A stretch of 64,000 bases of DNA from Clostridia bacterium (GCA_026414765.1 JAOAIJ010000024.1:1-64000); one strand, 5' to 3'; shown: positions 1 to 8,785, counted from the stretch's first letter. Numbers and translations are program-made. Notes: generated by a model from the sequence alone, not told the origin.

Positions 1-40
1 TAAAAGCTATAGAATATAGGCTTGTAGACAGGTGACTAGT

Positions 41-1117
41 ATGATTGAAAAAAAACTTTGTCAGTTGATAAACACCGGTGCCAAGGGGGCTTTTGCGGGA
101 ATAGTTATTGCCATGCTTTACATGCTTGCATCCTTTGGAAGTAAAATTCATTTGCCGACAATCTCATATTTTCTTCTGTTCGGAATTTCAGCGGGGTTTT
201 TTATATCATTTTTAGCCGCATTGGCAGACAGGCTATGCAAGCAGATATTTGCCGGGTTCGGCAAGTATTTATTAATTCCTCAGCTGATTTCCACATATAT
301 AGTAAGCGCTCTTACCTTCTTTTGCCTGTCTTTTATCATTAGTAAAGTGCTTCTGGGTTATTACCCTGAGGTAATGTCAGTATTCAATGCATGTTTCTGG
401 ACGGGGATGGCTTCTTTGATTGTAGCTCTTATCTTTAAGGTGATAGAGGAAAAGGAAGAGAAGCTCCACTTGGAAAAAGAGAATCGCGAACTCGCTGTAA
501 TCGAAGAACGCAGCCGTATTGCCCGGGAACTGCATGATTCAGTTTCCCAAAACCTGTTTGGTATCAGCTTGAGCCTTAAAACAGCAGAATTTCTGCTGGA
601 TACAGATATGCAAAAAACCCGCGCCATAATAGGGCAGTTGCAGGGAATGGTACAGGAAGTCCAGACTGAAATGCGGTTGATGATTTATGAATTAAGGCCT
701 TTGGCACTTGAGAATAAAAGCTTCTTCGAGGCGTTGGAAAATCTCGCAGGGCTTTTTAGAATGAGGTATAACCTTGACTTGAAATACAATATGAAGGGTA
801 ATGAGGAAAGTATAGGAAGCGCAGCAAAAGTAACTCTGTACAGAATATTACAGGAATCTCTCAATAATGTTGTAAAGCACGCCCAGGCGGATACAGTTAC
901 TGTGACTTTGGAGATCAACAATGGTACCGGCAAAATGATGATAAAAGACGACGGAAGGGGCTGTGATACAGTCAGTTTACCGCCACTTGGGTGTTATGGC
1001 ATAAATAACATGAGGGAAAGAATCAAGAGCCTTGGTGGGCAAATCGCTGTAGATTCATCAAGTGGAAAGGGGACTACTGTTACAGTGGTTTTCCCTGTGC
1101 AGCATTTGGAAGGATGA
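41..1117 (+). CDS. Membrane sensor histidine kinase, NarL/LiaS type
   Basis: This is a sensor kinase that autophosphorylates on histidine and would pass phosphate to a LuxR-type response regulator. The first ~140 residues hold several hydrophobic membrane segments. A charged linker leads into a HisKA_3 dimerisation helix with the motif ARELHDSVSQ (phospho-accepting His about residue 165). A GHKL ATPase domain follows (N-box around LYRILQESLNNVVKHA, G-box DDGRGCD and GINNMRERI). ATG 41 is preferred over an in-frame GTG at 32 because AGGTG lies six bases upstream of it. No response regulator follows, so its partner is probably left of the window. The signal it senses cannot be read from the sequence. 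Confidence 0.85.
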   Translation: MIEKKLCQLINTGAKGAFAGIVIAMLYMLASFGSKIHLPTISYFLLFGISAGFFISFLAALADRLCKQIFAGFGKYLLIPQLISTYIVSALTFFCLSFIISKVLLGYYPEVMSVFNACFWTGMASLIVALIFKVIEEKEEKLHLEKENRELAVIEERSRIARELHDSVSQNLFGISLSLKTAEFLLDTDMQKTRAIIGQLQGMVQEVQTEMRLMIYELRPLALENKSFFEALENLAGLFRMRYNLDLKYNMKGNEESIGSAAKVTLYRILQESLNNVVKHAQADTVTVTLEINNGTGKMMIKDDGRGCDTVSLPPLGCYGINNMRERIKSLGGQIAVDSSSGKGTTVTVVFPVQHLEG

Positions 1118-1263
1118 ATGTATATGAGTTATGTTTCAAATGATGGAACATACATTGCCTTTGATAATAAAAAAAACAAACCATAATCTTAATTGAACGG
1201 GCTGGTCTAAAAAACTGTAGAAGGAAAAACGAGAACTATATGGATTTCATAACACCTGCTAAA
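1118..1263 (+). pseudogene. Possible decayed alpha/beta-hydrolase start
   Basis: A short reading frame from ATG 1124 begins MSYVSNDGTYIAFD and stops at 1184-1186. The text continues in another frame as TIILIERAGL. Together these resemble the first ~30 residues of small alpha/beta-hydrolases (SxDGTxIAyD...GPaiILIdGA). The remainder of such a gene (about 800 bp) is absent. It could be a remnant or a chance match, and nothing downstream supports a functional gene. Confidence 0.3.
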
Positions 1264-1305
1264 TGATGAATTAGGAATGGTATTGTAAAAAATTGTATAA
1301 AACTA

Positions 1306-1356
1306 TAGACAAATGGAAATAAATGTTGTATAATAAACTTACTTAAGCGATTAAGT
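1306..1356 (+). promoter_or_regulatory. Promoter with palindrome at the start site
   Basis: TAGACA (1306-1311) and a perfect TATAAT (1329-1334) are separated by 17 bp, a good sigma-A-type promoter reading right. ACTTAA-GCGA-TTAAGT (1341-1356), a 6-bp-arm inverted repeat, sits where transcription would begin and could be an operator. No open frame of useful length follows before the amylase at 2015, so the transcript would carry a ~670-base leader or be a non-coding RNA. Confidence 0.5.
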
Positions 1357-1649
1357 GTGTGAGTTAGATTGATACATAACAAATGTATATTGACAGAAAA
1401 CTGAAAGTTGAATTTTATATTTTCTAATTCATTTCTAAACCATATCATAAAATATCTTTATTATTCCGGTAATCGATTGAATAATTATATTGGTTCATAT
1501 AAGTGAGCATTTAGAAAGTTTATGTATCAGAAAAACGGTCATGTGAGGTTAGGTTTTTAGGCGATGCTTGTCCAAGGGATAAATAAACTGGATAAGTATG
1601 CACTTTTTTGTTGTGCTTAAATGCTTCTGTTTGTTTAGTATGATTTCTA

Positions 1650-1665
1650 TTTGTGTTAACACAAA
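1650..1665. promoter_or_regulatory. Perfect 16-bp palindrome
   Basis: TTTGTGTTAACACAAA is a perfect palindrome in the non-coding stretch ahead of the amylase. Its length and symmetry suit a dimeric repressor or a catabolite-type regulator. It is not a convincing match to a named operator, and it lies ~350 bp from the amylase start. Confidence 0.35.
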
Positions 1666-1770
1666 AATAAATAAGGTACTTGCAACCCATTAATTAGTTT
1701 ATTTTTGAATTTAGTTGCAGCAGATTAAGAATATGTATTTATCTGGAACAGGTTGTTGATTCAGGTTAGG

Positions 1771-1901
1771 GCTAAGCTGCTTACGTATTTTCAGCTTTAG
1801 CACAGGCTTTATTGTTATGCTCTTTTTCTGTGACAGCTGTACCACAGGCTAGCACCACTAAACAAAGTCAATTATTTCAGGTTGCAATACGTAAGGAGGT
1901 G
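1771..1901 (+). ncRNA. Candidate structured leader RNA with pseudoknot
   Basis: GCTAAGCTG (1771-1779) pairs with CAGCTTTAGC (1792-1801, one bulge). The loop between them contains CTTACGTATT (1780-1789). This is perfectly complementary over 10 bases to AATACGTAAG (1886-1895), giving a hairpin-loop pseudoknot. CACAGGCT occurs twice (1801-1808, 1843-1850) with CTGTG between (1828-1832), so two mutually exclusive stems are possible. The far strand of the pseudoknot runs into AAGGAGGTG (1893-1901), a strong ribosome-site sequence, but no start codon is suitably placed after it. I could not match it to a known riboswitch consensus. The remaining bases between 1264 and 2014 show no other gene. Confidence 0.4.
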
Positions 1902-2014
1902 TAAGAAAAAAATAACGCGGAATATGCTTGCAATCTCTAAGTCATGAGCTTATGAATGAAATTCTTAGGTCTATTCAAATTCTGAAAAAACTAAAGATTT
2001 TAGGAGGATAAATT

Positions 2015-4285
2015 ATGTTTAGTAAGTCCAAAAAGATAACATGTATAGCAATGTCATTTCTGTTGATTTTATTATCATTATCAATCATTGGCTTTGTACC
2101 GGTTTCAGCGGCAGACAATACCGGCGGACAGACTGCTGCTGCAAGCGCAAACTTATACGGATTACCTGATAGAACTGAAGATGGAGTTATGATCAATGCA
2201 TATTTATGGCGTTTTTCCGATATAAAAAGCCGTTTGAGGGAATTTGCAGAAGCAGGATATAAGTCCATCCAGGTTTCGCCTGTACAAAGAATCAAGTCAT
2301 CAGGAGATCAATGGTGGCTTTTATACCAGCCTTGCAATTTCCATATCGGGAACAGGCAGCTTGGAAGCTACGAGGATTTCAGGTTGCTCTGTGCTGAAGC
2401 AGAAAACTATGGAATCAAAATTATTGTAGATGCTGTTGTTAATCATGTGGCAGAAGGCAATTATAAAGGCACATGGTCTGATGAAGTTGATAATGAGCTA
2501 AAGCGCAGTGATTTTTATCATAACCGGGGAGAGTGCGACAACTATAAGAATAGAGAAAAGGTGACTCAATTTAATTTGGGCGGTCTTCCTGATTTAGCAA
2601 CTCAAAGGTATGATGTGCAAGACATAATACTAAATTTTTTGAACGAGTGTATTGATGCAGGTGCCGATGGATTCCGCTTTGATGCTACAAAGCACATTGA
2701 GACCAATAGAGGAGAAGACGCCTGGAAACCATGGGCTGGGAACTTCTGGGACAGAGTGTTGGGAGGATTGCATAACAGAAGCAACCTGTACCTTTATGGT
2801 GAAGTTCTGCCTGATGATGCTGACAATGATGAAGTATATAGACAAATGTTCGATATTACAGCTCACGGATACGGCGGTACAGTGAGAGGTGCCGTTACAT
2901 CAAAGAATCTGACAGGAGTACTCAATATTAACCACGGGGATCACAGTATTCCGGCAAATGAAGCCTTGTGCTACTTAGAAAATCATGATGATTATGAACA
3001 TAATGTTTCCAGAAGCTTAGGGCAATGGGAAAGAAAAATGGCTTATGCCATAATTGCTTCAAGGGCACAGCTGACACCTAATTTCTTCTTAAGACCTTAT
3101 GAGGATTTATGGAAAGACAGTGATGTAAAAGCAGTTAATAAATTCCATAATGCCATGGTCGGTAAAAATGAATATCTTAGATGGACAAGGAACGAGACAA
3201 TACTAATAGAACGTGGAGATTCAGGTGTTTCCATTGTAAATCTTGGAGGAGATACGTACATTGATTCTCCTACCAACCTGAAAGAAGGTACTTATTCAAA
3301 CAAAGCAAGTGCATCGTGTACTCTCCAAGTTTCAGGTGGAAGGATAAGAGGTAATGTCCCAGGGGGGAAAATTGTTGTTCTTTACGATGAAGTCGTGCCA
3401 CCTAATGTAGTAAGCTGGAATCCACAAGTTCCGGTTTCCGGAGGGAATGTGACAATCACTTATAACGCTACAGGAAGGCAGCTTCAAGGCTCTACAAGTG
3501 TGAAAATACACTGGGGCTATGATGGATTTATAGGGGTAACCGACACCACAATGACATCGAAAGGGAATAATATATGGGAAGTAACGCTGACTGTACCGGC
3601 AGCGGCAAAGACCAAACTGGACTTTGTATTTACTGACGGCAGCAAGTGGGATAATAATAACAGCCAAAACTGGAACATTCCCATAAATCAGGGGCAACCA
3701 TATGATGTAGTAAGCTGGAATCCACAAGCTCCGGTTTCCGGGGGGAATGTGACAATCACCTATAACGCTACAGGAAGGCAGCTCCAAGGCTCTACAAGTG
3801 TGAAAATACACTGGGGCTATGACGGATTTATAGGAGTAACCGACACTACAATGACATCGAAAGGGAATAATATATGGGAAGTTACGCTGACTGTACCGGC
3901 AGCGGCAAAGACCAAACTGGACTTTGTATTTACTGATGGCAGCAAGTGGGATAATAATAACAGTCAAAACTGGAACATCCCGATAGGACAACTTGCTACA
4001 GTTAGCTGGAATCCACAAGCTCCGGTCTCCGGGGGGAATGTGACGATCACCTATAACGCTACAGGAAGGACACTGCAAGGCTCTGCAAGTGTGAAAATAC
4101 ACTGGGGCTATGACGGATTTATAGGAGTAACCGACACCACAATGACATCGAAAGGGAATAATATATGGGAAGTTACGCTGACTGTACCGGCAGCGGCAAA
4201 GACCAAACTGGACTTTGTATTTACTGACGGCAGCAAGTGGGATAATAATAACAGCCAGAATTGGGGCATAAATATAGGCATTTAG
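2015..4285 (+). CDS. Secreted alpha-amylase (GH13) with three CBM25-like repeats
   Basis: This is an extracellular endo-acting alpha-1,4-glucanase for starch. Residues 1-32 form a signal peptide (lysines, hydrophobic core, cut near VSA-AD). The GH13 barrel follows with region I DAVVNH, region II GFRFDATKH (nucleophile Asp223), region III YGEVL (acid/base Glu263) and region IV ENHDD (Asp325). The short B domain and motifs resemble Bacillus subtilis AmyE-type enzymes. From about residue 465 three ~97-residue modules each end DGSKWDNNNSQNW, typical of CBM25/CBM53 starch-binding domains. TAGGAGG lies 8 bases before the ATG. A strong hairpin follows ~100 bp after the stop. It is monocistronic. Confidence 0.93.
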   Translation: MFSKSKKITCIAMSFLLILLSLSIIGFVPVSAADNTGGQTAAASANLYGLPDRTEDGVMINAYLWRFSDIKSRLREFAEAGYKSIQVSPVQRIKSSGDQWWLLYQPCNFHIGNRQLGSYEDFRLLCAEAENYGIKIIVDAVVNHVAEGNYKGTWSDEVDNELKRSDFYHNRGECDNYKNREKVTQFNLGGLPDLATQRYDVQDIILNFLNECIDAGADGFRFDATKHIETNRGEDAWKPWAGNFWDRVLGGLHNRSNLYLYGEVLPDDADNDEVYRQMFDITAHGYGGTVRGAVTSKNLTGVLNINHGDHSIPANEALCYLENHDDYEHNVSRSLGQWERKMAYAIIASRAQLTPNFFLRPYEDLWKDSDVKAVNKFHNAMVGKNEYLRWTRNETILIERGDSGVSIVNLGGDTYIDSPTNLKEGTYSNKASASCTLQVSGGRIRGNVPGGKIVVLYDEVVPPNVVSWNPQVPVSGGNVTITYNATGRQLQGSTSVKIHWGYDGFIGVTDTTMTSKGNNIWEVTLTVPAAAKTKLDFVFTDGSKWDNNNSQNWNIPINQGQPYDVVSWNPQAPVSGGNVTITYNATGRQLQGSTSVKIHWGYDGFIGVTDTTMTSKGNNIWEVTLTVPAAAKTKLDFVFTDGSKWDNNNSQNWNIPIGQLATVSWNPQAPVSGGNVTITYNATGRTLQGSASVKIHWGYDGFIGVTDTTMTSKGNNIWEVTLTVPAAAKTKLDFVFTDGSKWDNNNSQNWGINIGI
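3408..4282 (+). repeat. Three near-identical ~290-300 bp in-frame repeats
   Basis: Units start near 3408, 3708 and 4000 (offsets 300 and 291 bp) and encode the three carbohydrate-binding modules of the amylase. They differ at only scattered third positions and a few residues (for example GRQLQGST against GRTLQGSA). Linkers between units differ. The nucleotide identity implies recent duplication or ongoing gene conversion. Confidence 0.9.
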
Positions 4286-4380
4286 TATAGCTCCGGAAAA
4301 TACAGCGTAAGAAGGGAACCCGGAAATACTGTTGTATTGTGTAAATGTATTAATGTAAATAATGTGTTTAGCAACGTGAG

Positions 4381-4430
4381 ATACTCCTTCCTGGTAATAG
4401 TATAAATTCAGCCAGGGAGGAGTATTCTTA
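4381..4430 (+). terminator. Terminator-like hairpin after the amylase
   Basis: ATACTCCTTCCTGG (4381-4394) pairs with CCAGGGAGGAGTAT (4412-4425): 14 bp with one G-U pair and a 17-base loop. The T-tract afterwards is weak (TCTTA). It is probably the amylase terminator and also shields the biosynthetic operon from read-through. Confidence 0.6.
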
Positions 4431-4531
4431 CTGATGCCGTTTATTCAAGAAAAAGCAAGAAATAACAAAAGGTTGCTAATTATTTTGTAATATCTAGTAT
4501 ACACATATAAGAAAAATAGAGTATTTAAGAG

Positions 4532-4566
4532 TATTTCCCCATATGCTGACAATATTTAGGGAAATA
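4532..4566. promoter_or_regulatory. Inverted repeat upstream of the biosynthetic operon
   Basis: TATTTCCC (4532-4539) and GGGAAATA (4559-4566) are perfect 8-bp arms separated by 19 bp. They lie ~70 bp upstream of the likely promoter at 4635. It may be an activator site or a hairpin. The rest of the 4286-4775 interval holds only the amylase hairpin and the promoter. Confidence 0.35.
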
Positions 4567-4634
4567 TAGTTTTGCCCGATGGGAAATCAAAGTAGCATAA
4601 ATAGGCGGGTGGAGGCTAATTTATATAACATATA

Positions 4635-4663
4635 TTGACAAAAATTAGTATATTGTATATTAT
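4635..4663 (+). promoter_or_regulatory. Promoter of the first biosynthetic operon
   Basis: A perfect TTGACA (4635-4640) is followed by TATTAT (4658-4663) at 17-bp spacing. Transcription would start near 4670, leaving a ~105-base leader before the first carrier-protein gene. No internal terminator was seen between 4776 and 19048, so this may drive the whole 14 kb run. Confidence 0.6.
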
Positions 4664-4775
4664 TGTATACATACTAAAGGAAAAAAATGTAATAAATGTA
4701 AACATATATAACCTATCTTCTGAAAGTTATTGTTTCATATAAAAGGGATAATAAACAAAAATGGGAGGGATATAA

Positions 4776-5015
4776 ATGTTAGAGGTGATCGAGTCAAAGC
4801 TGGTTTCAATCATCAAGCAAAATGTAAGCTTTATTAATGACATAGATCCTGCTAATAAACTTCAGGATCTGGGTATAAATTCTATAACCTTTATAAAAAT
4901 AGTAGTTGCTATTGAAGCAGAATTTGGGTTTGAATTCAATGACGATGAACTTAATTATGACAAATTTAACTCTCTTAGCGATGTAGTTAAGTATATTGAC
5001 GAAAGAACTCATTAA
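4776..5015 (+). CDS. Free-standing acyl/peptidyl carrier protein
   Basis: A 79-residue four-helix carrier protein. The motif DLGINSITFIKIVVAIE places the phosphopantetheine-accepting serine at residue 36. Its arm would tether an activated acyl or aminoacyl group while partner enzymes act on it. Length and acidic character are normal for a discrete ACP/PCP. GGGAGGG sits correctly before the ATG. It is the first gene of the run and is followed 68 bp later by a BtrH-like putative acyltransferase, the same pairing as BtrI/BtrH in butirosin synthesis. Which enzyme loads it is unknown; candidates are the adenylation protein at 8808 or a gene elsewhere. Confidence 0.88.
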   Translation: MLEVIESKLVSIIKQNVSFINDIDPANKLQDLGINSITFIKIVVAIEAEFGFEFNDDELNYDKFNSLSDVVKYIDERTH

Positions 5016-5083
5016 TGGCGTAAGCAAATTCTGGCAGGTTTCAGTTTACTTTCAATAATATTTTTATAAAGGTGGGGAATAAT

Positions 5084-6169
5084 GTGCTAGATACTATAAT
5101 TAAAAATGATTATCTAATACCTGAAATTGATCCTTTTGTAGACGTATGGTATAAAGATTGCTTTCATAGTTCGCTGTTTCCTATAATCAATCACTTCGTT
5201 GGAAACATAAACCCTTTCCTGATTAAAGACGTATTCCTGTATAACACTGAAAATGGTGAAGACTTGCCTTTAATTAATTTCAAATCCAAACAAATAGAAG
5301 AAAGAAAACTTATTTATGAAATATTGGATGAAATGGGGATAAGCTGTAAAGCCAGGATAGTTAGCAGTGATTTGATCAACGACCTGGTAGAGGTTATTAA
5401 TAATAACAAACCTGCAATTATCGGGGTAGACTGTTTTTACGAATCCATAAGAGCGGATGCTTATAATAAAGAGCATGTTGCACACTCTTTGCTGGTGTAT
5501 GGCTTTAACAGAGGGGAAATGTGTTTTAATATTATTGAACACAGTTTCAGGTTTAGTATAGATTTTAAACCTAAAACAATTACTTTCTCTGACTTAATCA
5601 ATTCTTATAACGGCTTCCTGGAGAATCTGAATGACTATAAATTTACTAAGGACAGGCTTCCTTCCATATGTAGAATTAACGGCATCTTCCCAAGCTTTTA
5701 TGAATTTGCCAGGGGTGATAATCTCCAGTCAGCAGGCACATCTCTTAATGACACAAAGTATATTTCCAAATATGCAAATTATATGTTGAATAATAAAGAC
5801 ATGTTTTCTGATTCAGTAGAGAGCATTAAGACTTTTACTGAAGAATTTCAGAGTGTAATTTCCGGTAACCTGTTTCTTTCAGGTGATACAAATCAATTCT
5901 TAGATAATCTGAATAATGTGATAAACAATAAAAAGGCGGAAAAATACGTATTTTGTAAGGTGTTTGGCTCACAGGCAGGGATAGTGGAATGCTTTGACAA
6001 TGTAATAAATGATTGGACTTCCATTAGAGCATTTCTGGCAAAGTACGTATATTCGACTATTTATAACAAAACGCATATGGACAATTGCTTCAGCAAACTA
6101 GAAAACATCTATAATCAAGAGAAGCAATACTATGATATGTTGTTTTCGCTCATGAAAACTATTGTTTGA
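5084..6169 (+). CDS. BtrH-like papain-fold acyltransferase, copy 1
   Basis: About 361 residues, resembling the BtrH N-terminal (C39/papain-like) family, whose founder moves an acyl group from a carrier protein to an aminoglycoside amine. A likely nucleophile is Cys26 (KDCFHSSLF). A likely histidine is His134 (HVAHSLLVYGF), 108 residues later. After a FSDLINSYNGF segment the C-terminal half is helical and of unknown role. GTG 5084 is chosen because AAAGGTGGGG ends seven bases earlier; an in-frame GTG at 5072 lies inside that site. The carrier gene is directly upstream. Function as a transacylase is inferred from family and context; a protease or thioesterase is possible. Confidence 0.62.
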   Translation: MLDTIIKNDYLIPEIDPFVDVWYKDCFHSSLFPIINHFVGNINPFLIKDVFLYNTENGEDLPLINFKSKQIEERKLIYEILDEMGISCKARIVSSDLINDLVEVINNNKPAIIGVDCFYESIRADAYNKEHVAHSLLVYGFNRGEMCFNIIEHSFRFSIDFKPKTITFSDLINSYNGFLENLNDYKFTKDRLPSICRINGIFPSFYEFARGDNLQSAGTSLNDTKYISKYANYMLNNKDMFSDSVESIKTFTEEFQSVISGNLFLSGDTNQFLDNLNNVINNKKAEKYVFCKVFGSQAGIVECFDNVINDWTSIRAFLAKYVYSTIYNKTHMDNCFSKLENIYNQEKQYYDMLFSLMKTIV

Positions 6170-6275
6170 CAAAAATAATATTTTTTTTACCCCCTAAACT
6201 TACAAATAAATACATAATTGGATATAAATACATTAGTAAATTCGAAATGTTGTTTAAAAAGAAAGGGATATACTA

Positions 6276-7544
6276 ATGAGCGATAGTGGAATAGTATTCT
6301 TTTGTATTCAGATAAGTCTGATGCTTTTGGTGGCAATTATATGTAAAAGGATTGCAGACAAGCTTAATTTGCCGTTGGTTTTAGGCGAACTTGTTGCAGG
6401 TATAATAATCGGGCCTACTATCTTAGGTGCTCTTTCACCACATTTATATAACCAGATCTTTTTGTCTCAGAGTGTCAGCTCTACAGGAAGAGAAATAGTT
6501 GTAAAATTGGGACAATTGTTTTTTCTGTTTATTATAGGTTTGGAATTGAATCTGCATTTTCTGAAGCAGCAGAAACGTAATATAGCTTGTATCAGTATTT
6601 CGGGTATATTGGTGCCTTTTGCTTTAGGGACAGGAATAGTATTTTTTTTACCGGGTATCTGGAATTTGCAGGCCCAAAACAAAACAGTATTTGCTTTCTT
6701 TATAGGCATTGCATTATCTATATCTGCACTTCCCGTTATAGCAAGGATACTTATAGATCTTGAACTGCTGAAAACAAGGTTGGGAACAGTAATACTTTCA
6801 GCAGCGACAATCAACGATCTAATCGGATGGATTATGTTTTCAATTATCTTAAACAGCTATCATACCGAACGATCAGATTTTAGCAGTACACTGATTATTG
6901 TAGCCATTGTAGGAGTTTTTGTTGTCGGAATCGGGATTTTCTACGCTAAACAAAATTCAGCTTCAAAAATAAGAACGGCTTTTGTAAAACAACGGAATTC
7001 CTATGAGATTCTGATAATATTAATCCTACTTGTGTCTGTATTTATGGAAACCATTGGGCTACATATGGCTTTAGGCGCATTTATTGTAGGCGTTGCTTTT
7101 TCATCAAAAGCGAATTCTTCAAGTCAGGTGATTGAAACTATCAAAAAGTTCACTAACGGGTTTTTTGCTCCTGTATATTTTGTATCTATTGGACTTAAAG
7201 CAGATTTTATTACAAACTTTGATTTGAAACTGGTTTTGATTGTTACTATAGTTGCATGTATCGGTAAAATATGTGGTGCTTTCATCGGGGCAAGAATAGG
7301 AAAAATCCCTTTGAAAGAATCATTGATAATCGGATTTGCCATGAATGCGCGAGGGGCTATGGAGATGATATTAGTAACTATAGCCTATGAATACAAAATA
7401 ATAGATCAAAGGGTTTTTGTAGCAATGATTATTATGGCAATTGTAACTACACTGATCAGCGGTCCTGCCATACAAGTTCTGCTTCCTAAAAAAATAAAAG
7501 TGGACAGGCTTGAATCAAAACTGAAAAGGGTTTCTAACATTTAA
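6276..7544 (+). CDS. Cation/proton antiporter (Na_H_Exchanger family)
   Basis: A 422-residue integral membrane protein with about 12 hydrophobic segments, of the monovalent cation:proton antiporter-2 type. Recognisable stretches are GELVAGIIIGPTILG near the N-terminus, ALSISALPVIARIL, and the ion-site motif AATINDLIGW, which carries an Asn-Asp pair rather than Asp-Asp. It lacks the TrkA-N nucleotide-binding tail of Kef proteins. It sits inside the biosynthetic run and is the only transporter there, so it may support export or self-protection. Such antiporters do occur in natural-product clusters. A plain pH or salt role is not excluded. Confidence 0.8.
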   Translation: MSDSGIVFFCIQISLMLLVAIICKRIADKLNLPLVLGELVAGIIIGPTILGALSPHLYNQIFLSQSVSSTGREIVVKLGQLFFLFIIGLELNLHFLKQQKRNIACISISGILVPFALGTGIVFFLPGIWNLQAQNKTVFAFFIGIALSISALPVIARILIDLELLKTRLGTVILSAATINDLIGWIMFSIILNSYHTERSDFSSTLIIVAIVGVFVVGIGIFYAKQNSASKIRTAFVKQRNSYEILIILILLVSVFMETIGLHMALGAFIVGVAFSSKANSSSQVIETIKKFTNGFFAPVYFVSIGLKADFITNFDLKLVLIVTIVACIGKICGAFIGARIGKIPLKESLIIGFAMNARGAMEMILVTIAYEYKIIDQRVFVAMIIMAIVTTLISGPAIQVLLPKKIKVDRLESKLKRVSNI

Positions 7545-7630
7545 AGTGTATTGGTTTTGTACTATCGGAAACTGTAAGGTAGGCAAAGCTATAAAATAAA
7601 CACTGCTTAAAAAGGCGAGGAGGTAGAAAA

Positions 7631-8785
7631 ATGTTTAATATCCAGGAATACAACAGCAACAGTCAGAATTTAAAAAACTTTCTTAAGAGCTATCAGCTGA
7701 GACATCTGCACAAAGACAATACTCCCATGACAATATCTTTTTTAGTTACAGATCGGTGTAATCTGAGGTGCAAGCATTGTTTCAATCATAAAACACGTAT
7801 TTCAGATTATGAGAAGGCAAAAGAGGAATTAACATTGGATGAATATGAAAAGCTGTCCAATTCGCTTGGTTTTTTTGCTTCAGCATTAATTTGCGGTGGA
7901 GAGCCGTTTTTACGTGAGGATCTTCATGAAATCATAAAACTGTTCCGTGTAAATAACAATGTCCAATGGTGCGGAAACGGAACAAACGGACAGTTAACCG
8001 ATAATATTGTAAAGCAGGTTGAACTCATATGTAAGCAGAATACCAGCAGGCGTTATGTCCTGACTTTTTCCATGGAAGGATTTGAGGAACAACACGATTT
8101 TACAAGGGGAACAGGTACATTCAAAAGATGCATGGAAACATGGAAGGAAGTTAAAAAACTGGAGGCTAAATACTCAAACTTGAGGCTGGCAACAGTTTCA
8201 ACAATGACATCCATAAATCAAGAAATACTGCCTGACTTTTTCAGGTGGTGTGCAAAGGAAATGCAGCCGGCAGCTATGTCTGTCCTACTGGTCCGCCAGT
8301 CACCGAGAGGCGGAATGCAGCTAAAAGATGTCAAAGCCGAAAACTATGAAAAAGCGAGAGCGACTCTGAATCAATTGATAAAAGAAGGTAAAAATGGAGC
8401 TGTTAATTCTCCGTTAGCATATATACCTTCATCATACTATTACTACATAACCAGAACTATAAAAACGGGTAAAAGGTCATTTTTATGCTATGCAGGAAAG
8501 CATGGGGCTTATATAGACTATAATGGCGAGGTTAATGTCTGTGAGGTGTTTGGAGACCCGTGTTGTTCTGATATGCCTATGACTATGGGCAACCTAAGGG
8601 ATTATAACATGGACTTTATAGAGTTGTGGAACAGTGAGCAGGCAAGAAAGGTCAAACAGTTTGTAAACCGCCACCCTGTTTGCGAGTCATGTACACATGA
8701 GACGGAAGGCATGCTTCCTTCGGTTTACTTTGAGCCTAACAACTTTGGAATAGAAAGTATGGAGAAGGAAAAGTGGTCTGTATAA
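7631..8785 (+). CDS. Radical SAM protein with SPASM-like C-terminus
   Basis: A 384-residue radical S-adenosylmethionine enzyme. C43-x3-C47-x2-C50 (DRCNLRCKHC) binds the [4Fe-4S] cluster that cleaves SAM. CGGEPFLREDL is the GGE motif contacting the SAM methionine. The C-terminal part has further cysteines (FLCYAGKHGAYIDYNGEV, NVCEVF, PCC, HPVCESC) in the order expected of a SPASM or twitch domain carrying auxiliary Fe-S clusters. Such enzymes modify peptides or carrier-bound substrates, or dehydrogenate small molecules. No precursor peptide gene is visible nearby, so a small-molecule or carrier-bound substrate is more likely. GAGGAGG precedes the ATG. Confidence 0.85.
   Translation: MFNIQEYNSNSQNLKNFLKSYQLRHLHKDNTPMTISFLVTDRCNLRCKHCFNHKTRISDYEKAKEELTLDEYEKLSNSLGFFASALICGGEPFLREDLHEIIKLFRVNNNVQWCGNGTNGQLTDNIVKQVELICKQNTSRRYVLTFSMEGFEEQHDFTRGTGTFKRCMETWKEVKKLEAKYSNLRLATVSTMTSINQEILPDFFRWCAKEMQPAAMSVLLVRQSPRGGMQLKDVKAENYEKARATLNQLIKEGKNGAVNSPLAYIPSSYYYYITRTIKTGKRSFLCYAGKHGAYIDYNGEVNVCEVFGDPCCSDMPMTMGNLRDYNMDFIELWNSEQARKVKQFVNRHPVCESCTHETEGMLPSVYFEPNNFGIESMEKEKWSV

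Noticed and set aside
1771-1901. Known riboswitch (c-di-GMP, cobalamin, THF, ydaO types)
   Set aside because: The conserved core sequences of these classes, as I remember them, are not present. It is kept only as an unassigned structured leader.
3332-4102. 256-codon open frame on the minus strand inside the amylase gene
   Set aside because: It lies opposite the three starch-binding repeats and repeats with them. It has no ribosome site or plausible protein features, so it is a shadow of the coding strand.
3408-4282. Repeat array that might suggest CRISPR or a tandem non-coding repeat
   Set aside because: Units are ~300 bp, in frame and encode recognisable carbohydrate-binding modules. There are no short repeats with unique spacers.
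7631-8785. Radical SAM/SPASM enzyme as maturase of a ribosomal peptide
   Set aside because: I found no short precursor gene with a leader and core next to it. Gaps on both sides are under 100 bp and hold no suitable frame.
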